Assembly (NCBI RefSeq): GCF_009754945.1
Contig: NZ_WPIN01000004.1
Span: forward strand, 434,001 to 498,000
DNA from: Spirosoma arboris
GTDB lineage: Bacteria; Bacteroidota; Bacteroidia; Cytophagales; Spirosomataceae
DNA: 64,000 nucleotides
Direction of reading: 5' to 3'
The notes under the pieces were generated by a model, which saw only the letters and a list, made by a program, of their open reading frames with translations, was not told where the DNA came from and searched no databases. A program made the translations under genes and the position numbers. Every line of letters begins with the position of its first letter. Position 1 is the first letter of the stretch. Shown here piece after piece: positions 8,948-16,936 of the stretch.

Positions 8948-8964
8948 CAACCAGAATCTGGTTG
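8948..8964. promoter_or_regulatory. Palindrome CAACCAGA-A-TCTGGTTG, candidate operator for SusC/SusD genes
   Basis: A perfect 8-1-8 palindrome 53 bp before the SusC start codon. It is short and compact, more like a protein-binding site than a terminator. No -7 box of the usual form was found next to it, so its role is uncertain. Confidence 0.4.
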
Positions 8965-9017
8965 GCCGGGATTGTCATGCCTGAAATTTCTCAAAATCAA
9001 ACAAAACAGTCAAAAGT

Positions 9018-12000
9018 ATGAACAAAACTCGTACTTCAACGGGACAACGTCTGAAAATTGCGGTGGTTCCATTTCTGCTGCTGCTTGGCTTACCCGGTGT
9101 AAGCGAGGCAAAGAATGGCGGGCATTCAGCGCACTCTATGGGTAAACACGCGCTGATTCAGGCCATTACCGGCAAAGTAACCGGTGAAAAAGAGGAGCCC
9201 TTGCCAGGGGTAAGTGTTGTTCTGAAGGGAACAACACAGGGAACCACCACGGATGCCAATGGTAAATTTAGTCTGGATGTTGCTGAGGGAGCCGTTCTTA
9301 TCTTTTCCTTTATCGGCTATCAAACTACAGAAGTTGCTGTCAATGGCCGTTCCAGCCTTAGCATTCAGCTTCAGCCCGATCAAAAAACGCTCGATGAAGT
9401 GGTTGTGGTTGGCTATGGCACCCAACGCAAATCGGATCTGACCGGTGCCATTTCCTCGGTGAGCGCCAAAGATCTGGCAAAAGCGACGCCCATCAATACA
9501 ACGGATGCCTTGCAGGGCAGGGCTGCCGGTGTTATGGTGTCGACTAACTCCGGCTCGCCCGGTAGCGAAGGCACCATCCGTATCCGGGGTATCGGAACAG
9601 TGAATAACAACGACCCTTTGTACGTCGTGGATGGTATGTTTGTCAATAGCATCAATTTTTTAAGCCCATCCGACATTGCCCGGCTGGAAGTATTGAAAGA
9701 TGCCTCGGCTACAGCAATCTACGGGTCGAGGGGAGCTAATGGAGTTGTGTTGATCACTACCCATAAAGGGGCAAGTGGCAAGCCTACGATTGTGTTTAAT
9801 GCGACTACCTCGATTAGCCGAGTGAGCAATTTGATGAAAACGCTGAACCGGGATCAATTCCTTGATTATCAGAAAACGGCTTACCTGAATGGGTATTTAC
9901 GCTCGACACCCAATGCCGATCCTACGATTGATCCCTTCACCACCACCAATGCGTTTTTCAACTCGTTAAAAATCGTAAAGACGCAGTATGATAAAGGGTA
10001 TTATACGAATTGGGCCGATGAGCTGTTAAAAACGGCCTCTATTCAAAACTATGATCTCGCTATCCGGGGCGGATCAGCGACCATGCGATATGCCGCCAGT
10101 GCCGCCTACTTTGATCAAAAAGGAATAATTGACAACAGCTCCTATAAACGGTATAATTTCCGGCTTAACACCGATTATAACTTGGGTAAGCGACTAGTCG
10201 TGGGAGAAAATGTAAACATCACGGCTTCCTCTATTTTAGGAGGAGCAGGATTTGCGGAAGGTCGCTCCAATAGTACCGTTGCTCAGATTTTACAGGGTGA
10301 CCCGCTCTCGCCCATTCTCAATCCGAATCCGAATGTTAATGATCCTGATTACCAATATAATAAATATGCCGCGTCGGTTACCGGAGCAGCCAATCCGGCG
10401 GCCACGATAGCCCGCATCAACGATAAAAATAACCTGTTTAAGATCGTTGGGAATGTGTATGGCGAACTGGAATTACTAAAAGGCCTGAAACTGCGAACCA
10501 GTTTTGGCTACGATTACAACAACATCGATAACCCATCGTTCAACCCGCGCTATTATATATCCGCTCAGGAGCAGAACGCGACCAGTTCGGTAACTCAGAA
10601 TGATAGTACTTTTTTCGGTCAGCTTTGGGAAAACACGCTGAACTATAACACGAAAATCGGCAAGCATGCTATCTCTGGTCTGTTGGGTTATACGGAGGAA
10701 CTTTATAAAGGTCAGTTCGTAAGAGCTACCCGGCAGGGCACGGCGAACAATGATCCTGCCCTTCAGGTACTCAATGCCGCAACCGGGGCCATTTCGCTGA
10801 CGGGTAATAAAACGCAATATGCGCTCCAATCCTATTTCGCCCGTGTCAATTATGTGTTCGCTGACAAGTACCTGCTAACGGCGACGGTACGGCGGGATGG
10901 TTCGTCAAAGTTTGCCCCTGACTACCAATGGGGTACCTTTCCATCCATTTCAACGGGTTGGCATCTCAGTGATGAACATTTCTTTCAAAACTTAAGACTT
11001 GATTTTGTTTCCGATATCAAACTGAGGGCGGGTTGGGGACAGATTGGCAACCAGAATATGCCGGGCGGTACCAACAATCCCTACCTGTCTTTGGTCGAGA
11101 ACACCAATAACTACCGCTATATTTTTGGCGATGCCATCGCTAATGGTAATTATCTGACCTCGTTAGGCACGCCATCCATCCACTGGGAAACCTCTCAGCA
11201 AACCAATATCGGATTGGATCTGGGCCTAGCTAATAACCGACTCACTATTTCCGCGGACTACTTTGTGAAAAACACTAGGGATATGCTATTGCAGGTTGCC
11301 TTGCCCTCGTATGCTGGCTTTCCCAAAGTTCCGTATACCAATGCCGGGAACATCCAGAACAAAGGGGTTGAACTGGTGGTGGGGTACGCAGGAAGCGCCG
11401 GAAAACTTACCTACAGTCTGTCGGCGAACGCGTCCCGGTTTGTCAATAAGGTGGTTAGTTTAGGTACGGGTGATAACCCTATTGCTGTAACTGATCCATA
11501 CACGAATCTAAGCGTCAACCGAACGGAAGTCGGCAGAACGGTCGGGGAATTTTACGGTTATGTTACCGACGGAATTTTCCAAAACACGGGTGAAGTCAAT
11601 GCGTATACGAAGGATAGCAAATTGATTCAACCCAACGCACTGCCAGGTGATTTCCGGTTTAAAGACCTCAACGGCGATGGCGTCATCAATGCCAGCGACC
11701 GAACCTTCATTGGCAATCCGCTGCCTAAACTCACCTATGGGTTTAACCTGAATCTAAGCTATCAGCATTTCGATCTCGCGATTCTCTTCCAGGGGGCGTA
11801 TGGCAATAAGCTGTTCAACGCCAACAAAAAGTACAATAACATCTTAAACGGAACCGGCGGTGCCAGTTTGAAGGCCTACGAGGCAGCCTGGCGGGGTGAG
11901 GGTACGTCCAACACCCAACCGATCATGTCCAGCGTAGATCGCAACGACAACTTTAGAGTTTCCGATTGGTACGTGGAAGACGGGTCGTATCTACGCCTGA

Positions 12001-12224
12001 AGAATCTTCAGATTGGCTATAAACTAACGGGTTCCTGGGTGAAAAAAGCGGGGATCAGTAGTAGCCGAATCTGGGTAGGTGGGACCGATCTGCTCACCAT
12101 TACCAAATACACCGGCAATGATCCGGAAGCTGGGCTGGCGGCCAATCCCTTGCAGGCGGGTTGGGATTTTTCACCCTATCCAAAGATGAAACGATTTAGC
12201 CTGGGGGTAAACGTAACGTTCTAA
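9018..12224 (+). CDS. SusC/RagA-family TonB-dependent outer membrane transporter
   Basis: A 1068-residue protein with a signal sequence (about residues 1-32), a CarboxypepD-regulatory-like domain (about 48-125: ITGKVTGEKEEPLPGVSVVL), the SusC signature DEVVVVGYGTQRKSDLTGAI, a plug with NDPLYVVDGM and DASATAIYGSRGANGVVLIT, and a long beta-barrel ending in an aromatic residue (SLGVNVTF). Known function: energised import of glycan fragments across the outer membrane with a SusD lid. It is followed 37 bp later by SusD on the same strand, the normal pair. The length is typical. The glycan it imports is not readable directly; the glycoside hydrolases downstream are the clue. Confidence 0.96.
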   Translation: MNKTRTSTGQRLKIAVVPFLLLLGLPGVSEAKNGGHSAHSMGKHALIQAITGKVTGEKEEPLPGVSVVLKGTTQGTTTDANGKFSLDVAEGAVLIFSFIGYQTTEVAVNGRSSLSIQLQPDQKTLDEVVVVGYGTQRKSDLTGAISSVSAKDLAKATPINTTDALQGRAAGVMVSTNSGSPGSEGTIRIRGIGTVNNNDPLYVVDGMFVNSINFLSPSDIARLEVLKDASATAIYGSRGANGVVLITTHKGASGKPTIVFNATTSISRVSNLMKTLNRDQFLDYQKTAYLNGYLRSTPNADPTIDPFTTTNAFFNSLKIVKTQYDKGYYTNWADELLKTASIQNYDLAIRGGSATMRYAASAAYFDQKGIIDNSSYKRYNFRLNTDYNLGKRLVVGENVNITASSILGGAGFAEGRSNSTVAQILQGDPLSPILNPNPNVNDPDYQYNKYAASVTGAANPAATIARINDKNNLFKIVGNVYGELELLKGLKLRTSFGYDYNNIDNPSFNPRYYISAQEQNATSSVTQNDSTFFGQLWENTLNYNTKIGKHAISGLLGYTEELYKGQFVRATRQGTANNDPALQVLNAATGAISLTGNKTQYALQSYFARVNYVFADKYLLTATVRRDGSSKFAPDYQWGTFPSISTGWHLSDEHFFQNLRLDFVSDIKLRAGWGQIGNQNMPGGTNNPYLSLVENTNNYRYIFGDAIANGNYLTSLGTPSIHWETSQQTNIGLDLGLANNRLTISADYFVKNTRDMLLQVALPSYAGFPKVPYTNAGNIQNKGVELVVGYAGSAGKLTYSLSANASRFVNKVVSLGTGDNPIAVTDPYTNLSVNRTEVGRTVGEFYGYVTDGIFQNTGEVNAYTKDSKLIQPNALPGDFRFKDLNGDGVINASDRTFIGNPLPKLTYGFNLNLSYQHFDLAILFQGAYGNKLFNANKKYNNILNGTGGASLKAYEAAWRGEGTSNTQPIMSSVDRNDNFRVSDWYVEDGSYLRLKNLQIGYKLTGSWVKKAGISSSRIWVGGTDLLTITKYTGNDPEAGLAANPLQAGWDFSPYPKMKRFSLGVNVTF

Positions 12225-12261
12225 TGGCCGAATTAATCAACGACAACAACGCATCATCTAT

Positions 12262-13818
12262 ATGAAAACGAAATTTTTAGCTCAGATGGTCATGGCAATC
12301 GTTCTGCTTTCGACGAGCGCCTGTAAAGAAAATCTGCTGGACAAATCTCCCTATGGAGTCCAGACAGATGACAGTTACTTTAAATCGGCCGATGATTTAA
12401 GCAAGACCCTGACGGCAGCTTACAGCTATATGAATACGTCGGGTTTTCCGCCTGCTGAAGCGGCCATATGGGCCATCGGCGATGTGGGGTCCGATGATGC
12501 CAATAAAGGAGGAGGCCCTTCCACGAACCAGCCGGGAATCTATGAAATTTCCTTGGGACAGGCGAAAACTACCAATAGCATGGTCAGTCTGTATTGGTCA
12601 AATCTGTACGCCATGATTGCCGCTTGTAATTTGATCCTGGATAAGCAATCGGTGGTTTCGGGCGATGCAGCTGACATCAAAAAAATAGCGAACCAGGCTA
12701 AATTCCTGCGGGCTTACGGATACTACGGGCTGGTTACCAACTTTGGCGATGTACCCATGCCGTTAACCTACCTTGACCCAGCAAAAGTCACATTATCCCG
12801 GTCGTCCAAAGCAGATGTATGGACTCAGATCGAGAAGGATTTAACGGATGCCTCCGCTTTACCTACCAAAAGTGGTTGGGGCGCTGCTAACGACGGCCGG
12901 GCCACATCAGGAGCGGCTCTGGCCTTATTGGGAAAAGCATATATGTTCCAGAAGAAATATACGCAGGCCGAAGCCACGCTGAAAAAAGTAATCGATGAGG
13001 GCAGCTATTCGCTTGTCGCTGATTACGGAGCGATTTTTAGAAAAGCCTCTGGCGACAACAACAGTCCCGAATCGATTTTCGACATCAAACACAAGACTAA
13101 TACCGGCAATATTCCCGGCGAAGGTTCATTTATCTATTATTTTCTCATGCCCAACGACGCAGCGATTGGGGGAACGGGCTATGATGAACCGACCGATGAA
13201 TTGGTAAAGGAGTTCGAGAAAGGAGATCCGAGAGCAATTTACTCGATCTCGTTTAAAGGCGACGTTTACCCAAATGGGGCAACAACCTATACCCAAAATA
13301 ATTCAACGGCTTCGGTCAGCGGACGTACCAACCGGAAATACTTTGTGGTACCGGCCGAGAAAACATCCCCGACCCTGTTCGATGAAGCCAAAAGCAACCA
13401 TATTATTCGGTATGCCGAAGTGTTACTGTTATACGCCGAAGCCCTGAACGAAAACGGGAAAGCGTCAGACGCTCTTACGTGGTTGAACAAAGTCCGCCAA
13501 CGGGCCCGCACCACGCCCGCCACCGATCCTCAACGGATCTCGACTTCGTACGATTTGACCTATACCGGCACCTTGTTGCCGGACGTAACGACAACTGATC
13601 AAACGGCTTTGCGCACGGCCATCTGGCACGAACAACGGGTTGAACTCGCTCTGGAAGGACACCGCCGGGAATACCTGATTCGCACGGGCCGACTTGCCCA
13701 ACGCCTGGCAGCCGCCAAAAGTATCGCGGTGCTGGATAGTAAATTCGAAAAGCTACCAATCCCGCAAACGGAGATTGATCTATCCAATGGAAAAATCATC
13801 CAGAATGAGGGGTATTAA
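12262..13818 (+). CDS. SusD/RagB-family glycan-binding lipoprotein
   Basis: A 518-residue protein with a type II signal peptide; the lipobox LSTSAC puts the lipidated Cys at residue 21. The body shows the SusD TPR-like layout: SYFKSADDLSKTLTAAYSYM near the N-terminus, AKFLRAYGYYGLVTNFGDVP (RAY.Y..L...GDVP is a SusD hallmark), and the C-terminal RYAEVLLLYAEALNENG and LNKVRQRA motifs followed by WHEQRVELALEGHRREYLIR. It sits on the cell surface as the lid of SusC, and the 37-bp gap from SusC supports one transcript. Family assignment is secure; the ligand is unknown. Confidence 0.96.
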   Translation: MKTKFLAQMVMAIVLLSTSACKENLLDKSPYGVQTDDSYFKSADDLSKTLTAAYSYMNTSGFPPAEAAIWAIGDVGSDDANKGGGPSTNQPGIYEISLGQAKTTNSMVSLYWSNLYAMIAACNLILDKQSVVSGDAADIKKIANQAKFLRAYGYYGLVTNFGDVPMPLTYLDPAKVTLSRSSKADVWTQIEKDLTDASALPTKSGWGAANDGRATSGAALALLGKAYMFQKKYTQAEATLKKVIDEGSYSLVADYGAIFRKASGDNNSPESIFDIKHKTNTGNIPGEGSFIYYFLMPNDAAIGGTGYDEPTDELVKEFEKGDPRAIYSISFKGDVYPNGATTYTQNNSTASVSGRTNRKYFVVPAEKTSPTLFDEAKSNHIIRYAEVLLLYAEALNENGKASDALTWLNKVRQRARTTPATDPQRISTSYDLTYTGTLLPDVTTTDQTALRTAIWHEQRVELALEGHRREYLIRTGRLAQRLAAAKSIAVLDSKFEKLPIPQTEIDLSNGKIIQNEGY

Positions 13819-13839
13819 GTAGGCGATCATGGATTTTGA

Positions 13840-13952
13840 GCATTTTACCCCACCCCAACCCCTCCCCTGAAAACCAAGGGAGGGGCTAGAAAGGGGACTT
13901 TTGCCCCCCTCCCCTTATTTCAAGGGGAAGGGCCGGGGGTGGGGTAAAATGC
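13840..13952. repeat. Nested inverted-repeat element (REP-like) between susD and GH106
   Basis: Outer arms of 17 bp (GCATTTTACCCCACCCC at 13840-13856 and its exact reverse complement at 13936-13952) enclose two further G/C-run hairpins, one of the type CCCCTCCC..GGGAGGGG and one CCCCTCCCC..GGGGAAGGG. The element fills the gap between SusD and the next enzyme gene. Its compact palindromic layout resembles a REP/BIME-type repeat; it would fold strongly in RNA and could reduce readthrough from susCD into the enzymes. Confidence 0.75.
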
Positions 13953-13996
13953 CGCAAAACAATTGCACAAGTATTTAAAAAATTGAGATTAAAAAG

Positions 13997-16870
13997 ATGA
14001 TACCTGTGTCCCACAACCGGAAATCGATTTTAGCCATTGCTTTTTCAGTAATGATGCTTTCTGCATTTGGGCAGAAAGCTCCTCGTCTGGTGAAAAGCCC
14101 AACCGAAAAATGGTTTCCGAAATATGACTTTAATCTGCGGACGTTTCAGAATCCAGCCCTTGATTTTGCACCCTTTACCCGCTGGTGGTGGCCGGGCAAT
14201 AGTGTGGACAAGACGGAATTAAGACGGGAGATTAATCTGTTTGCCGACAACGGCTTCGGGGGCGTGGAAATACAGCCGATCAACCGATTTGCGCCGGGTC
14301 CGAAAGAAGTCAGGGCGAAAGAGATTACCTGGGACACACCAGATTATTATGACAATGTGATTGCGGTCATGCAGGAGGCCCGAAAACGAGGCATTACGGT
14401 GGATATGAGCGACGGTAGCGGTTGGCCAGCTGGTGGGCCCTACCTGTCGGCCGAAGATGGTTTTTTGACCTTAGATCATGCAGAGGTGGACGTAGTCAGT
14501 GGCCCCATTGCCATCGCACTGCCTACCGTCAAAAAAAGCACAGCAGTTCCGCCCAGATTGGAGGCTGTACTGGCCGTAAAAAAGGGAGCTAAACCAACTG
14601 GTGACAATACGAAAACAACTCGGTTAGACTCTGCCTCAACAATTGTTCTTACCAGCTTCGTTAAAAACGACTCGTTGCAGTGGAAATCCCCAGCGGGCGA
14701 TTGGACAATCATCGCCTTCTGGAGTAAACAGCAAGGCCAAAACGCATTTACGGCAACGCCCAAACAAGGCCCGGTGATGGATCATTTCGATTCCAGCAAA
14801 GTGCTCAAGAATTATCGGCATCTGTTTGGTCCACGCACTGGGTTGCAACCGTATTTCGGCAACCCAATGCGGGCCGTTTTTGACGACAGTTATGAGTTCT
14901 CCGTTGATCGCCATTACTCGCTAAACTTTCTCGATTTTTTCAAAAAGCGCCGGGGGTATGACCTGGCTCCCTGGTTACCGGCCCAAATGCAGAAAGGTTA
15001 CAATTTTGTTGTCTTTTCGCGACCCGTGGCCGATCCTGACTTTTCGTTTTCTGACCAGGACTGGCGTCTCAAATACGATTACGATCTGACCCTGAGCGAA
15101 GTACTAGGCGAACAGTTTGAGGATGCCACGCGGAACTGGCTGGAACCGCAGGGGTTGCTCCACCGCACGCAGGCGTATGGATTTAACTCAGATATGATGG
15201 CCCTGGCCGGCCAGGCGTCGATTCCCGAAACGGAAAGTATGATTGGCCCGGAAGCGAGCCTAAAGCTCATGGCCTCCGGTGGGCTGCTGTATAATCGGCC
15301 TATCGTATCCGCTGAGTCGGTTGTTTTTGCGAACCGGGCCTACACCAACACGCCCCAGAAAATCAAAATTGCGGTGGATAAACTCTTTGCTGCCGGGGTT
15401 AATCAGATTATCTATCACGGCGTTCCTTACCACTACACACCCACGGAGTTAGGCCCGGAAGGATGGTATCCATTTTCCAGACCAAACAGTGGGACGAGTT
15501 ATTCGTCGAACCTAGGCGAGGGAAATATCTTCTGGAAAGATCAGAAAGCAATCAATGATTATATCCGGCGAACTCAGTATGCTTTACGTTCGGGAAAACC
15601 GCATGCCGATGTACTCATTTACTTCCCGTTTATGGACATTGAGGGAATGCCGGATAACCCCGAAGAGATTTTGGCTAAAGGCGAGTTGCCGGGTGTTGAA
15701 GGCCCGCTGCCACCCACGAAAGAAGTAAAAAGTGCGGCCAAAGAAAAGTGGGCACAAACGGCCTATCCACTGATTAATCAACTGGAATCCAACGGGATTA
15801 CCTGGGCGTGGGTTAATGATTTGTCCATACAAGCCGCTCAATTAACCCCCGATAAGCGAATTAGCATACGCGGCAATACGTATCAGGCCCTTGTGTTGGC
15901 GGACGACACCACCATGCAGGTAAAAACAGCCCAACAGATTGGTCGACTGGCAGCAAACGGCATGAACCTGCTAACTATCGGGCGATTACCCCAGAGACAA
16001 CCCTCCTTTTTGAACTGGAAAGAAAACGATCAGAAAACCGCTCAGGCTATTGCAGCTGCGGTAAAAGCTCAGCGCAGTACGTACGTCAAAAGCGATGCCG
16101 AGCTAACAACCTGGATCAGCAGCCTGCCCCGACCGGTTAAGTTCAGGAACCGGTACTCGTTTACACGCTTGGCCCAGCTAAACATGAGCGACGGCAGTCG
16201 TATTCAATTCATCTGGAACAAGAGCGACCAATGGCAAACACTTTCCCTGTCGCTCAATAAGCAATACAAAACCAGCTATTGGATCAATGCGGATCTGAAT
16301 ACCGCTATCCAAGACAAGGGCCCAGTTGTTACGTACCGGATGCCGCCTTACGGGTCTGTCATCCTCTATGCCTCTACTCAAGAACAGAACGTAAGTAGCC
16401 CTGCGTCAAAGGTCGCAACAGATGAAGGAAAAGAACTAATCAGACTTGATACATGGAGTTTGAAAGCGGATAGCGTTGCGATAACGAACAGCCCACTATT
16501 TGACTGGCGCTCTAACGAGCAACTCAAATTTTCTTCATCGGAAGGTGTCTACACAACTTCGTTTAAATGGAGTAAGCCTAATTCGGCAACCCGATATACG
16601 CTTGATTTAGGGAGGGTATCGTTCATTGCCGACGTTTTTGTCAACGGCAAATCGGCTGGGAAACGCATTTTCGCACCCTACACGCTCGACATCACCCCGC
16701 TCCTGATAGTAGGCACGAATCAGCTGGAAATCCGGGTGACACCGGGCCAATTGAATGGCTTTATTCAAAAGGCCAAATTGGGCGATGGTCGCTATCGACA
16801 GTTTAAAAACAAAGAGGATCAACTTATGTCGGCAGGCTTGTTAGGCCCGGTAATCATCAGAGAGAATTAA
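13997..16870 (+). CDS. Glycoside hydrolase family 106-like protein (alpha-L-rhamnosidase type)
   Basis: A 957-residue secreted protein with a signal peptide ending near AFGQ. The N-terminal segment FTRWWWPGNSVDKTEL, then ADNGFGGVEIQPI, is the hallmark of GH106 (alpha-L-rhamnosidases). The central part keeps the barrel-like motifs (DMSDGSGWPAGGPYLS, QAYGFNSDMMALAGQASIPE with a probable catalytic Glu), and the C-terminal 200 residues look like beta-sandwich carbohydrate-binding modules (FIADVFVNGKSAGKRIFAPY). Known members release terminal L-rhamnose from pectic or arabinogalactan-type glycans. It follows the REP-like element after susD and precedes a GH2 enzyme by 66 bp. Family membership is firm, while rhamnose specificity is inferred. 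Confidence 0.87.
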   Translation: MIPVSHNRKSILAIAFSVMMLSAFGQKAPRLVKSPTEKWFPKYDFNLRTFQNPALDFAPFTRWWWPGNSVDKTELRREINLFADNGFGGVEIQPINRFAPGPKEVRAKEITWDTPDYYDNVIAVMQEARKRGITVDMSDGSGWPAGGPYLSAEDGFLTLDHAEVDVVSGPIAIALPTVKKSTAVPPRLEAVLAVKKGAKPTGDNTKTTRLDSASTIVLTSFVKNDSLQWKSPAGDWTIIAFWSKQQGQNAFTATPKQGPVMDHFDSSKVLKNYRHLFGPRTGLQPYFGNPMRAVFDDSYEFSVDRHYSLNFLDFFKKRRGYDLAPWLPAQMQKGYNFVVFSRPVADPDFSFSDQDWRLKYDYDLTLSEVLGEQFEDATRNWLEPQGLLHRTQAYGFNSDMMALAGQASIPETESMIGPEASLKLMASGGLLYNRPIVSAESVVFANRAYTNTPQKIKIAVDKLFAAGVNQIIYHGVPYHYTPTELGPEGWYPFSRPNSGTSYSSNLGEGNIFWKDQKAINDYIRRTQYALRSGKPHADVLIYFPFMDIEGMPDNPEEILAKGELPGVEGPLPPTKEVKSAAKEKWAQTAYPLINQLESNGITWAWVNDLSIQAAQLTPDKRISIRGNTYQALVLADDTTMQVKTAQQIGRLAANGMNLLTIGRLPQRQPSFLNWKENDQKTAQAIAAAVKAQRSTYVKSDAELTTWISSLPRPVKFRNRYSFTRLAQLNMSDGSRIQFIWNKSDQWQTLSLSLNKQYKTSYWINADLNTAIQDKGPVVTYRMPPYGSVILYASTQEQNVSSPASKVATDEGKELIRLDTWSLKADSVAITNSPLFDWRSNEQLKFSSSEGVYTTSFKWSKPNSATRYTLDLGRVSFIADVFVNGKSAGKRIFAPYTLDITPLLIVGTNQLEIRVTPGQLNGFIQKAKLGDGRYRQFKNKEDQLMSAGLLGPVIIREN

Positions 16871-16936
16871 CGCCAATAGCTCGAAAATCATCAATAGACT
16901 CGCTGAGTCGAGTCTGAAATTCAACGCACAATCGGT

